Positions 53,295 to 61,734 of a DNA stretch of 64,000 bases are shown here, one piece after another. The notes beneath the pieces are model-generated. The model searched no databases. It saw only the letters and a program-made list of their open reading frames with translations, and was not told where the DNA came from. The translations under genes were made by a program, and so were the position numbers. Origin of the DNA: CAJINA01 sp964636125 (GTDB lineage Bacteria > Desulfobacterota > Desulfobacteria > Desulfobacterales > CAJINA01); the NCBI GenBank assembly GCA_964636125.1, contig CAZWPX010000018.1, forward strand, positions 15,833 to 79,832. Direction: 5' to 3'. Position 1 is the stretch's first letter. Each line of letters starts with the position of its first letter.

Positions 53295-54320
53295 CTATAA
53301 CAGGCGCAGGCCCCGGTGAGCCAGGATATCATCCATCAACTGGAAAGGTCTTCGGACACGTTTAATATCCTCACCTCTTTGCTCTATATACGCTTCTTGT
53401 ATCGGGCCCTGAAGCGGGGAAGCTTCGGCCAGGTATTCGATCTTCTCAGGGTTCAGCCCCATAATTCTGGCGCAGGTTGCATCAACTGCGGGCAGATTCC
53501 GGCCCACAACCAGAACACCTGCGTTTACGGGTGATCCCATTATGGGCCCGTCACCCTCCATCCCGACAATACCGTCCACAATCGCCACTTGAGGCTTTAC
53601 GGTCGCATTGATATCTATAATACACTCTTTAATACCGGCCTGGTGCAACACATTTTTGGGCCACCCGTAAAATGCGCCGGGCATGAGACCAAAAAGATTT
53701 TTCATGGACAAGGTAGCACCCACCCAGTGGTGGGTTTTCATTTTGGCCATGGAAACGATGACATCAGCCTCTATAAGTGCCAGAGGCAGGATCAGGTGAC
53801 TCAAACTGGTTCTGTGGCCCTGGTTCTTGACCACAAAAATATCAGCCCGGTTGAGATCTAAAAACGGAACTTTATCTTCAGACAGGACTTCAGCCAGGCC
53901 GGTCTCTTCAAGAATCAGAATAGAATCATTACGATGGCCGGATCCCTCCGCGACCATTACTTCAGACGCCCCCAGATGAAAAAAAGACGCGATGGCGGCT
54001 CGCACCACCAGGGGATGGGTATTGATGTGCCCGGCCCCGGCGTGCGGTTCGACGAGATTCGGTTTTAGCAGGATTCGTTTACCGGCAAGATTGTCCCGGG
54101 TCAGTCCAACTGCTTTAAACCCGGTCAGCAGGTGTTTTTTTAAATGATCGTCGTAGTCTTTAACCGCCGCTATGAACGTTGCGGCCTGATACTTATCCTG
54201 AGGCAGCAGATATTTCCCGGAGAGTGCGGCGGCGGATATAGCGCCGCCCGTCAGGGCTAACTTTAAAAAATTACGGCGGGATATGATTTCCTTTCTTTTG
54301 GCCTGCTCCAGCGGTTCCAT
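53295..54320 (-). CDS. Tat-exported DUF362 protein
   Basis: 341 residues. The Tat signal SRRNFLK (14-20) and the hydrophobic segment after it are a perfect consensus. The rest matches DUF362 (LLKPNLVEPHAGAGHINTHP, SMAKMKTHHWVGATLSMKN, IVDGIVGMEGDGP). DUF362 proteins are poorly characterised; no ferredoxin-type cysteine cluster is visible in this one. Tat export suggests a folded or cofactor-bearing protein acting outside the cytoplasm. Start ATG directly follows the upstream stop (TAAATG), with GGAGGGG as Shine-Dalgarno. It forms a pair with the terpene-cyclase-like gene. Confidence 0.88.
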   Translation of the reverse strand: MEPLEQAKRKEIISRRNFLKLALTGGAISAAALSGKYLLPQDKYQAATFIAAVKDYDDHLKKHLLTGFKAVGLTRDNLAGKRILLKPNLVEPHAGAGHINTHPLVVRAAIASFFHLGASEVMVAEGSGHRNDSILILEETGLAEVLSEDKVPFLDLNRADIFVVKNQGHRTSLSHLILPLALIEADVIVSMAKMKTHHWVGATLSMKNLFGLMPGAFYGWPKNVLHQAGIKECIIDINATVKPQVAIVDGIVGMEGDGPIMGSPVNAGVLVVGRNLPAVDATCARIMGLNPEKIEYLAEASPLQGPIQEAYIEQRGEDIKRVRRPFQLMDDILAHRGLRLL

Positions 54321-55214
54321 TTACCCCTCCCCTTTTACTGAAACCATTGAAAACCCGGTTTGATTATAGCCGGCTACAAGAATCTGGGCCAGCAAATCCG
54401 TGTCATATTGCCCGTACCTGTTTTGAAGGGCAACACATTGCCCCAGCCAGGCTCTGTAACTCTCTGGCTTTGAAGACCAGGCTCCCAGGCCTAAAATTGC
54501 CCATGATAAGGATTGCGGTGATCGTACCCCGCTGACGGCATCAAGCAGGTAGCGGATACTGATTTCAACTTGGGTGCGGTCACACAAGCCACTGAGGGCT
54601 TCCAGGGCAATCCCGGTGGTATCCGGGAACGGAAGCAACTGGGTCCCGAAAACGAAGGTATCACCATAGTTCCACCCTCCATCCGGCAATTGACGATCCA
54701 ACAGAAGTTCAGCTCCCGCAGATACCCTGGGGTGGTTTTGCAGGCCATGCGCTTTAAGTGCAATCATGGCCAAGGCAGTTGGTATAACCCAGGCATAGGT
54801 ATTTTCTACCCATGGCCAACCGACCAGTGTAGAATTGTTCTCCCCGTGCGCTTTGCCATCGTATGGAAAGGTCAGGCTTTTAGTGGACAGGAGAAAGTCA
54901 ACGGCTTTGTGGTAGTTTTTATCAAATCCAGGCTCCTGATCCCAGGCCAGCAAGGATAGGGCGGTCGGCCAATAAGCTTCCTTGAACTCTTTTAGCAGGG
55001 GTACCCGCCCATCCTCCAGCTGATGCTTGGCGAGCATGGTTAAGGCTGGCTGAATCAGCTGGTTTTTACACTCACAGGCTCTAAAGGCTAAAACAGCCCA
55101 GGCGGTACAGTCAGGCCTGAAAGGGCCTCTATCAGTGGCTGAAAAGCCTCCGGCGGGCGTGGTCCTGCGCAGCATTATTTTGAGGGCTTCCTCGATTTCA
55201 GGGATGGCACTCAT
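54321..55214 (-). CDS. Prenyltransferase/squalene-oxidase-repeat protein
   Basis: 297 residues of alpha-toroid repeats, with GGWNYGD and other QW-like repeats (ADGGFS-like TPAGGFSATDRG, LPDGGWNYGD). The DxDD motif of squalene-hopene cyclases is not seen, so it is probably not a cyclase. It may be a binding or scaffold protein. A strong AAGGAG Shine-Dalgarno precedes the ATG. It is cotranscribed with the DUF362 gene and follows the TMTC-like gene by 20 bases. No signal peptide. Confidence 0.8.
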   Translation of the reverse strand: MSAIPEIEEALKIMLRRTTPAGGFSATDRGPFRPDCTAWAVLAFRACECKNQLIQPALTMLAKHQLEDGRVPLLKEFKEAYWPTALSLLAWDQEPGFDKNYHKAVDFLLSTKSLTFPYDGKAHGENNSTLVGWPWVENTYAWVIPTALAMIALKAHGLQNHPRVSAGAELLLDRQLPDGGWNYGDTFVFGTQLLPFPDTTGIALEALSGLCDRTQVEISIRYLLDAVSGVRSPQSLSWAILGLGAWSSKPESYRAWLGQCVALQNRYGQYDTDLLAQILVAGYNQTGFSMVSVKGEG

Positions 55215-55234
55215 ACCTTCTCCTTATTTTCCTA

Positions 55235-57265
55235 TTAGTGACGAGCGTTCTTCTTTTCGGCCCGAGCTTTATCCAGGTTATGCTGGATAGACACATCATC
55301 CGGGTTCAGCTTCCGGGCGGCCTCAAAAACCTTGATAGCTGCCTCAATCTCCCCGTTTTTGTGCAGGGTAATTGCAAGATTGTTGTGCACCATCGCATTA
55401 GACGGGTCTATTCTTAAGGCCTCGCGATATTGTACAATGGCTTCATCCAACCTGTCCAGCGCAGACAGGGCATTCCCAGCGGCATAGCGCAGGGTGGCAT
55501 TGGAGGGAGCTTGCGTTATAGCCCTTAGGAAATGGCCCACAGCGGCTTCTAGTTGCCCGGCTTTAAACAACAACGTCCCCATGTTGTTGAGAGCCACAGG
55601 GTCAGACGGTGACTCGGCAATCGCTTTTTCAAGTTGGGCAATGCCTGCTTCCAATTGCCCCTGATTCGCGAGGGCCAGAGCCAAATTAATACGGGCTTTG
55701 GTGAAGCCGGGGTAAAGATGCAGGGCCCGATGGTATTCCACAATCGCCTCCTCATTCCGGCCTATTTTTGTAAGTACGTTGCCTTTGTTATAGTAAGGCA
55801 ACAATGCCATCGGATCAACCTGGTTCGCCCGCATATAACAATGCAAAGCCTCTTGAAGTCGGCCACGTCTTTCCAAGGCGGCGCCTAGTTTATTGACCGG
55901 CCTGGCCTTGGCTTGAGATTTTTGGGCACAATCACGCCAAAGTGTCAGGTCATCCCACCAGATTCTGTTTCTCTGGTAGGTCCAGAGGGAAAACACCGTC
56001 ACTATTCCGCAAAGCAGAATAAGAAGCACTCGCCTGGATTTAAATCGTGTGCACAAGTGCCAAACCAACAGAAATGCCAGCGACATGGAGGGCAGATAAT
56101 TTCGATGTTCAAAAATGATTTCCAGTCCGATCACTGATGACTCTAAGAGGAGGTTGCCCAGGTACCAGAGGATACAAAAAGAAACGACCCGGAATTTCCT
56201 GGATAGGCCTGCTGTAAAAACAACGGTACCAATGATCAGGGTTAGCGCTAAAATCGTCGTAATCGGCTCGGTCAATGATTTCGATACCAGGAAATGGTGA
56301 TCGAGGTTCAGCCGGGATGGATGCGGAAAAAGAAATAGGGACACATAAAAAACAATCACCCTGAATTCTGTCAGGACGCGCTGGGGCATCGTAAATTGTC
56401 GTGTCGAATAACCGGCCTGGATTGCCTCCCATGGATGGCTCCCCAGGAAAAAAATCGTCAATACGACAAGAATCGCAAAAACCAGTATGAGTGCCAGCAG
56501 TTCCCTCTTTATGTGCTGCCATTTGAGATCCAGTACGAAAAACCAGCGGTATAGGAGCAGACAAAATGGCAAGGTGGCTGCAATTTCTTTGGACGCCAGG
56601 GCCGCCACCCCGGATATTCCGCAAAGGGCATAGAGCATCACTTTTTTGTGTGTCTGCCTCACCGTATCAGCAGTTATAAACAGGAAAAATGCCAACAGAA
56701 AAAACATGGCCGCAAGGGCGTTCATCCTCTGGACCAGGTAGGTTACCGACTGGATTTGCAGTGGGTGCACAACCCAGACAAACGCCGTCATAAACGGCAA
56801 AATGGGGGTTCTTCCCAGGGTTTTTCCATCCTGGCACCCGCTGGTGGGGTTTACCGGAGCGACACGCCATTTACCCGCACGGTTCCATGACGCTTGCAGC
56901 GCTGATTTTATCACGTAATACAGGAGGATGCCCGTTACGATGTGGATGAGAATATTAACAATTCGGTATGCCTGCACCCAATAGCCGCTGAAATAGTAAT
57001 TCAACGCGAAACTCAGGTTGGACAATGGGCGTCTTTGCGAAGGGCTGCCAAAAGCGGCTTCCAAAAGCGTGTCAAAGTTAATACGGTCAAGCCGGATATG
57101 CTTGTTTTCGAGGATGTTTGGAATGTCATCGAATATAAAGGGATTGGTAAGGGTATTCGAATAACACAAAAGGACAGCCGCCGTCAGGATAAGTAAAGCC
57201 AGCGATTCTCTGAAGGGCAGACTTGTTGGCGGACGGTCAGGTGCAACGCTTCCAAAAGCGCTCAT
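55235..57265 (-). CDS. TMTC-like membrane protein with C-terminal TPR repeats
   Basis: 676 residues. The N-terminal two thirds are multi-spanning, with FIFDDIPNI (D46 D47) after the first helix, which is the acidic motif of TMTC/O-mannosyltransferase-like GT-C proteins. The C-terminal 215 residues hold about six TPRs (for example NPDDVSIQHNLDKA at the end). Eukaryotic TMTC proteins O-mannosylate cadherins; bacterial relatives are not well characterised. A role in protein or glycan glycosylation outside the membrane is inferred. It starts 30 bases from the divergent YfhO-like gene. Confidence 0.84.
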   Translation of the reverse strand: MSAFGSVAPDRPPTSLPFRESLALLILTAAVLLCYSNTLTNPFIFDDIPNILENKHIRLDRINFDTLLEAAFGSPSQRRPLSNLSFALNYYFSGYWVQAYRIVNILIHIVTGILLYYVIKSALQASWNRAGKWRVAPVNPTSGCQDGKTLGRTPILPFMTAFVWVVHPLQIQSVTYLVQRMNALAAMFFLLAFFLFITADTVRQTHKKVMLYALCGISGVAALASKEIAATLPFCLLLYRWFFVLDLKWQHIKRELLALILVFAILVVLTIFFLGSHPWEAIQAGYSTRQFTMPQRVLTEFRVIVFYVSLFLFPHPSRLNLDHHFLVSKSLTEPITTILALTLIIGTVVFTAGLSRKFRVVSFCILWYLGNLLLESSVIGLEIIFEHRNYLPSMSLAFLLVWHLCTRFKSRRVLLILLCGIVTVFSLWTYQRNRIWWDDLTLWRDCAQKSQAKARPVNKLGAALERRGRLQEALHCYMRANQVDPMALLPYYNKGNVLTKIGRNEEAIVEYHRALHLYPGFTKARINLALALANQGQLEAGIAQLEKAIAESPSDPVALNNMGTLLFKAGQLEAAVGHFLRAITQAPSNATLRYAAGNALSALDRLDEAIVQYREALRIDPSNAMVHNNLAITLHKNGEIEAAIKVFEAARKLNPDDVSIQHNLDKARAEKKNARH

Positions 57266-57295
57266 AAACGGACCCGCCTAAGCCTTTTTTGCAGA

Positions 57296-59467
57296 TTGCA
57301 GCTGCCAAAAAGATATGATATCTTCATCTTCATGCTACGCACTTGCCCTTTGAAACTCTTTCACATTGTTCTCAGCTTAGCACTGATCCTGCTTTTTTTC
57401 CATCGTATTATTTTCGCTGAAAACACCTTCTACTTCAGGGATATCCACAGGTGGTTCTATCCCATGAAGTTTTTTCTGGGCGAAGCATTCAAGGCTGGCA
57501 GCATCCCCTTCTGGTGCCCGAATTATTTCTGCGGGGCACCCTTTATGAGTGATATCCAGTCCGGCGTGTTTTACCCCTTATCGGTTCTATTCGGCTTGCT
57601 CCCGTACCCACTTTCACTAAATATTTTTGTGCTTACCCATATTCTTCTGGCTATCCTGTTTTTCCACCTGTTTATCCGCAGCCTTGGATTTTCCGCAAGC
57701 GCCGGCCTGATCACCTCCCTCTCCTATGCCTTTGGTGGCTACACCTTGTCATCTATAAATGTTTTAAATAATTTGACGACCCTTGTCTGGCTGCCAGCGG
57801 CCATGGCGTCTTTCCGCTGGACTCTGAAAAGTGATTTTAGAAAATCTTTCTTATTCCCGGTCTTTTTCCTTTGCTGCGCAATTTTAGGAGGAGAGCCTCA
57901 GCTGTTTATTTTCATTGCGGGCGTGATGATCCTGCCGGGCCTGATCTCTTTCGATGTGCAGCCGTTGTCCCTGAAGATAAAGGCCTCCGCCATCGCACTC
58001 TTCATGGTCCTTATTTCCGTTGGTATCACAACGTTCCAACTGGGCCCGATGTACACTGATTATCTCCACTCAGTGCGGCTGGATGGGTTGCCGTTTGAAG
58101 AGGCGGCTAAAAATTCACTGCCGGTAGCGTCCTTGCAGCATTTACTGCTCCCGCTTATTTTCCCGTCGGATTTCATGACGAGCCCTATAAGTTTAGCCTC
58201 TTTTTTCACGGGGGGCGGCCAAATGCCCTGGCTCTTGACCATTTATCCGGGGTTTATAATTGTTCCCCTGGCAATAACCGGCCTTTTGGGCAGGCAATCT
58301 CGGCATCCCTTTTACTGGTTAATCATTTTCTGTGCCTCCCTATTGCTGGCCCTGGGCGACAATACACCTGTATATGCGCTGTTCTACAAAATTGTTCCAA
58401 TTTTTCGTTATCCGGAAAAGTTTATTTTTATCTGTAATATCTGCCTTCTGGCTATGGCGGCCGGGGGTATTGATACAATTATACACCCACTGGACAATTA
58501 TAAGATCCGACCCCTCCTGATCACCATGCTGCTGGCTGCAATCCTGACGGCCGACCTGTTCACCAGCCACCGTTACCTGAACCCCATAACGGGCACGGGA
58601 ACCTACCGGCACTACCACCCGGATCTTGAGCCCATTATCAAGGACCCGTCTATTTTTAGGATCTTCGTAGACGCCCGCCCGGGCCCTGGCCCCGTCAAGC
58701 AGCAGACAATGATGGATCACCATGCCCGCTGGCAACTTCTGATGATGCCAAACCTGGGGCTTACTCACGGTATCGATCAAGTGGGGGGGAAAACCGGCCT
58801 CGAACTTAAATACCAATATTTCATCACCGAAATCCTGTCCAAATCCTGGTCGGAAAAACTCCTGTTTCTGAAAATGGCCAACGTAAAATATATTGTTTCT
58901 CCCCATCCGCTGGAAAGAGATCCGGACCTGGCTGGTCACGTCCGGCAAAAAAGCCCGCTGGTGTATCAATTGGAAGGGAACCTGCCGCGGGCATGGCTTG
59001 TGGGAAATGTACAGGCGGTCTCTGAAGGCACCCTGGTGGATTTCCTGCAAACCTCGTATGATCCTGCCCGGTCTTCACTGGGCTCAGCCGACCTGGCCTC
59101 CCGATACAACAACCCGTTTTTCAGCCCGGTGGACGCGATCGATTACCGCACCGGCAGCCATCTCACGTTCCATGTCGATAATGACCGGCCGTCTGTGCTT
59201 GTCCTGGCAGAATCCGCATATCCAGGCTGGAGGGTCTACGTAGATGGGGTTGAAAAGGAAGTGTTATGGTTAAATCTGTTTTTTCAAGGTGTTGAGCTCG
59301 ACAAAGGACCGCACAAAATCGATTTCGTTTTCTACCCCAAAAATTTCTATCTTTTCCTGCTTCTGTCTGTGATATCGTTCTTCACACTGTTCATCGTTCG
59401 ATTTGCATTTGTGAGATCCAGCAAACAGGCGCATCCATATCACCAAGGACATCCAAATGAGCAATGA
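57296..59467 (+). CDS. YfhO-family membrane protein (GT-C-like)
   Basis: 723 residues, TTG start; an in-frame ATG at 57332 is an alternative and neither has a clear Shine-Dalgarno. Many hydrophobic segments, with FRDIHRWFYPMK after the first helix, FWCPNYFCGAPFMSDIQSG and YAFGGYTLSS, typical of YfhO proteins, which are thought to glycosylate lipoteichoic acid or similar substrates in Gram-positives. The C-terminal 200 residues look extracytoplasmic, with a last helix. It overlaps the following GT2 by 11 bases, repeating the GT2/GT-C pattern of the locus. Confidence 0.83.
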   Translation: MQLPKRYDIFIFMLRTCPLKLFHIVLSLALILLFFHRIIFAENTFYFRDIHRWFYPMKFFLGEAFKAGSIPFWCPNYFCGAPFMSDIQSGVFYPLSVLFGLLPYPLSLNIFVLTHILLAILFFHLFIRSLGFSASAGLITSLSYAFGGYTLSSINVLNNLTTLVWLPAAMASFRWTLKSDFRKSFLFPVFFLCCAILGGEPQLFIFIAGVMILPGLISFDVQPLSLKIKASAIALFMVLISVGITTFQLGPMYTDYLHSVRLDGLPFEEAAKNSLPVASLQHLLLPLIFPSDFMTSPISLASFFTGGGQMPWLLTIYPGFIIVPLAITGLLGRQSRHPFYWLIIFCASLLLALGDNTPVYALFYKIVPIFRYPEKFIFICNICLLAMAAGGIDTIIHPLDNYKIRPLLITMLLAAILTADLFTSHRYLNPITGTGTYRHYHPDLEPIIKDPSIFRIFVDARPGPGPVKQQTMMDHHARWQLLMMPNLGLTHGIDQVGGKTGLELKYQYFITEILSKSWSEKLLFLKMANVKYIVSPHPLERDPDLAGHVRQKSPLVYQLEGNLPRAWLVGNVQAVSEGTLVDFLQTSYDPARSSLGSADLASRYNNPFFSPVDAIDYRTGSHLTFHVDNDRPSVLVLAESAYPGWRVYVDGVEKEVLWLNLFFQGVELDKGPHKIDFVFYPKNFYLFLLLSVISFFTLFIVRFAFVRSSKQAHPYHQGHPNEQ

Positions 59468-60158
59468 TTACAGCCTATCCATTGTGGTTCCCTGCTACAA
59501 CGAAAAGGATTTTCTACCAACATTGATTGAGCATGTTATAATCGCACCGGTGGAAAAAAAACAGATCATCCTGGTCGACGATGCTTCAAACGACGGCACC
59601 ACTGAAATAATACGGGCTGAACTCGCATCAAAAGTGGACACAGTAATCTACCACGAAAAAAACCAGGGCAAAGGCGCGGCCATAAGATCTGGTCTTGAAC
59701 ATGTTTCCGGCGACATCGTCATTATCCAGGATGCCGACTTGGAATATGATCCCCAGGAGTATCCCCGTTTAATTGCACCCATTGTGGAAAATAAGGCGGA
59801 TGTGGTGTATGGGTCCCGATTCACAGGAGAAGGTCCGCATCGCGTTCATCTTTTCTGGCACTATGTGGGCAACAAATTCCTGACCCTGCTCAGCAACATG
59901 TTTACGAACCTCAATCTTTCCGACATGGAAACCTGCTACAAGGTATTCAAAACCAGTGTCCTCAAGAACATCACCCTCGAACAGAATCGGTTCGGGATAG
60001 AGCCTGAACTGACTGCCAAGATCGCAAAAATGGACTGCCGGGTATACGAAATCGGGATATCCTATTACGGTCGGTCTTATGATGAGGGGAAAAAAATAAA
60101 CTGGAAGGATGGTTTCAAAGCGCTGTACTGTATTGTCAAATACGGTATTTGGGGATGA
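59457..60158 (+). CDS. GT2 glycosyltransferase, DPM1-like
   Basis: 233 residues without membrane segments. SIVVPCYNEKDFLP, ILVDDASNDGTT, QDADLEYDPQEYP (DAD) and GSRFTGEGPHRV are typical of dolichol-phosphate mannosyl- and glucosyltransferase relatives. AAGGA precedes the ATG. It overlaps the YfhO gene by 11 bases. It probably charges polyprenyl phosphate with a sugar for that membrane enzyme. Convergent with the next gene. Confidence 0.9.
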   Translation: MSNDYSLSIVVPCYNEKDFLPTLIEHVIIAPVEKKQIILVDDASNDGTTEIIRAELASKVDTVIYHEKNQGKGAAIRSGLEHVSGDIVIIQDADLEYDPQEYPRLIAPIVENKADVVYGSRFTGEGPHRVHLFWHYVGNKFLTLLSNMFTNLNLSDMETCYKVFKTSVLKNITLEQNRFGIEPELTAKIAKMDCRVYEIGISYYGRSYDEGKKINWKDGFKALYCIVKYGIWG

Positions 60159-60159
60159 T

Positions 60160-60194
60160 ACCGGGCCCTGCTCAAATATTTTCCACCGGGCCCT
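60160..60194 (+). terminator. Repeated ACCGGGCCCT in a convergent gap
   Basis: ACCGGGCCCT occurs at 60160-60169 and 60185-60194. Because GGGCCC is self-complementary, the two copies can pair as a 6-bp stem between convergent genes, followed on the plus strand by only TTT. A weak bidirectional terminator is possible. Confidence 0.35.
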
Positions 60195-60195
60195 T

Positions 60196-61734
60196 TCAAG
60201 GGAATGCAAAAGGATTATCTAACACCGGGTAACCAAATCCGGATGTTTCAAATCGGGAGATCAACGCCCGGTTTTTCTCATTCCGGCGCAGAAAGACAAA
60301 TGCCAGGGGGTCGGAATAGACATATACCCAACCATTTTTGGCCTTCATCAGAGCGGCGGTAATCGGTGATCGTGGAAAGAGAATAATATCAGCAGGATAC
60401 TTTTCTATCACCTGATTCCACATGCCGACTTTGTGTCCGGGTATAAAATGATCCCGTATAACAGATTCGGGATAAACAGTCCGAAAACGCCCGTCAATTG
60501 ACACGCGGCAGTCAGGGTATAATTTCCATAGCGCGTACTCGCCCCAGTCAAAAAACACAAACAGGTTCCCCTTAAACCGGTTGTGCTTGATAAACGCCAC
60601 AGCTGATACCGGATACTTGTTTGGATCCACAAATATACCCCCCTTGCTAGCGGCGTAGATCCTGCCTCCTAAAACCGCGTGCCAGACGGCTGCGGCTGTA
60701 AAAACAACACAAACAAATACCCGGGAAGCGTGCGACATTCTCAGCTTTTCATTCCTTCGGACGACGACCGCCACAATTTCGGAGAAACCTGCAGTGAGAC
60801 AGGGGGTCGCGGCTATGGCGAAGAATACAATGTTGCGTTGGTGCATCATGGCGAAAATACAGGTAAAAAGCAGAACGGCAACCTCCCACCCCTGGTTGCG
60901 CCTGCCACGCCAGAACAAGATCGCAAGGACAGCGATGACGCTCAGTTTAAAGTGCATGTATGAGGTGCCATGCAGGGAAACCGGCATCCATTCAGTTATC
61001 TCACGCGGCTGGCTCAATGATTTATATAAAAACACGATCAGGTGATACCCATACGGGTTTAAAAAAACAGCCGCAGCCGTTATCACACCCCAGACCCAGA
61101 GCTGTTTAAGGTCTGACACACGGTTATTAAACCGAATATGGGCCATCGATTCGGAGGCAACCACAATTGCGATCAAAACGCAGCCCATCAAGAAACCACC
61201 GTGGAGATTCACCCAGAAAACCATTGTCACCGGCAGGCAGTACAGATAATTAATCTTTCGGTTGAAGAACAAATGAAAAACCAACAGATAGATACTGAAG
61301 AACAGGAATGAAAAAAGCTGCGGCCTGATCATAAAGCCCGGTTTCATAACCCAGATTGCAGCCATCATCACACAAGCTGTCACGGTTGGGGAAGAACGTC
61401 TGGTTTTGCAGGTTGCCAGCACAACCGCCACAACTAAAAGGCCCAAGATGAGTTTGCCAAATAACAGCCCGGAACCTTGAAATATGTTAAATAGAAAATA
61501 GAAAACCAGTTCGGCCAGCCACTCATGATTGATCCACTCTCTGCCGCAAGCTGTAAAAGAGTAACTGTCGGTCCTGTCCAGATGTCCGCTTTCCCAGTGG
61601 GCCTGTCCGAATTTGAGATGGCCCCACAGATCAGGATCTGCCGTTACATATGAAAAATGATGAAATGCAGCACACAGAATCAGAACCGCCGCTGCGATCT
61701 CAAGCATAGCGCCTTGATGTTTGATACGGGTCAT
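60196..61734 (-). CDS. Multi-spanning membrane protein, GT-C-like
   Basis: 512 residues with about ten hydrophobic segments. The first loop has TADPDLWGHLKFGQ, an acidic motif after the first helix that resembles the GT-C catalytic position, and INHEWLAELVFY follows. The C-terminal 130 residues are soluble (KYPVSAVAFIKHN, DCRVSIDGRFRTVY). I do not recognise a named family. It overlaps the upstream GT-C gene by ATGA (61731-61734), so the two are coupled. It could be a glycosyltransferase or a polymerase-like protein. Confidence 0.7.
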   Translation of the reverse strand: MTRIKHQGAMLEIAAAVLILCAAFHHFSYVTADPDLWGHLKFGQAHWESGHLDRTDSYSFTACGREWINHEWLAELVFYFLFNIFQGSGLLFGKLILGLLVVAVVLATCKTRRSSPTVTACVMMAAIWVMKPGFMIRPQLFSFLFFSIYLLVFHLFFNRKINYLYCLPVTMVFWVNLHGGFLMGCVLIAIVVASESMAHIRFNNRVSDLKQLWVWGVITAAAVFLNPYGYHLIVFLYKSLSQPREITEWMPVSLHGTSYMHFKLSVIAVLAILFWRGRRNQGWEVAVLLFTCIFAMMHQRNIVFFAIAATPCLTAGFSEIVAVVVRRNEKLRMSHASRVFVCVVFTAAAVWHAVLGGRIYAASKGGIFVDPNKYPVSAVAFIKHNRFKGNLFVFFDWGEYALWKLYPDCRVSIDGRFRTVYPESVIRDHFIPGHKVGMWNQVIEKYPADIILFPRSPITAALMKAKNGWVYVYSDPLAFVFLRRNEKNRALISRFETSGFGYPVLDNPFAFP

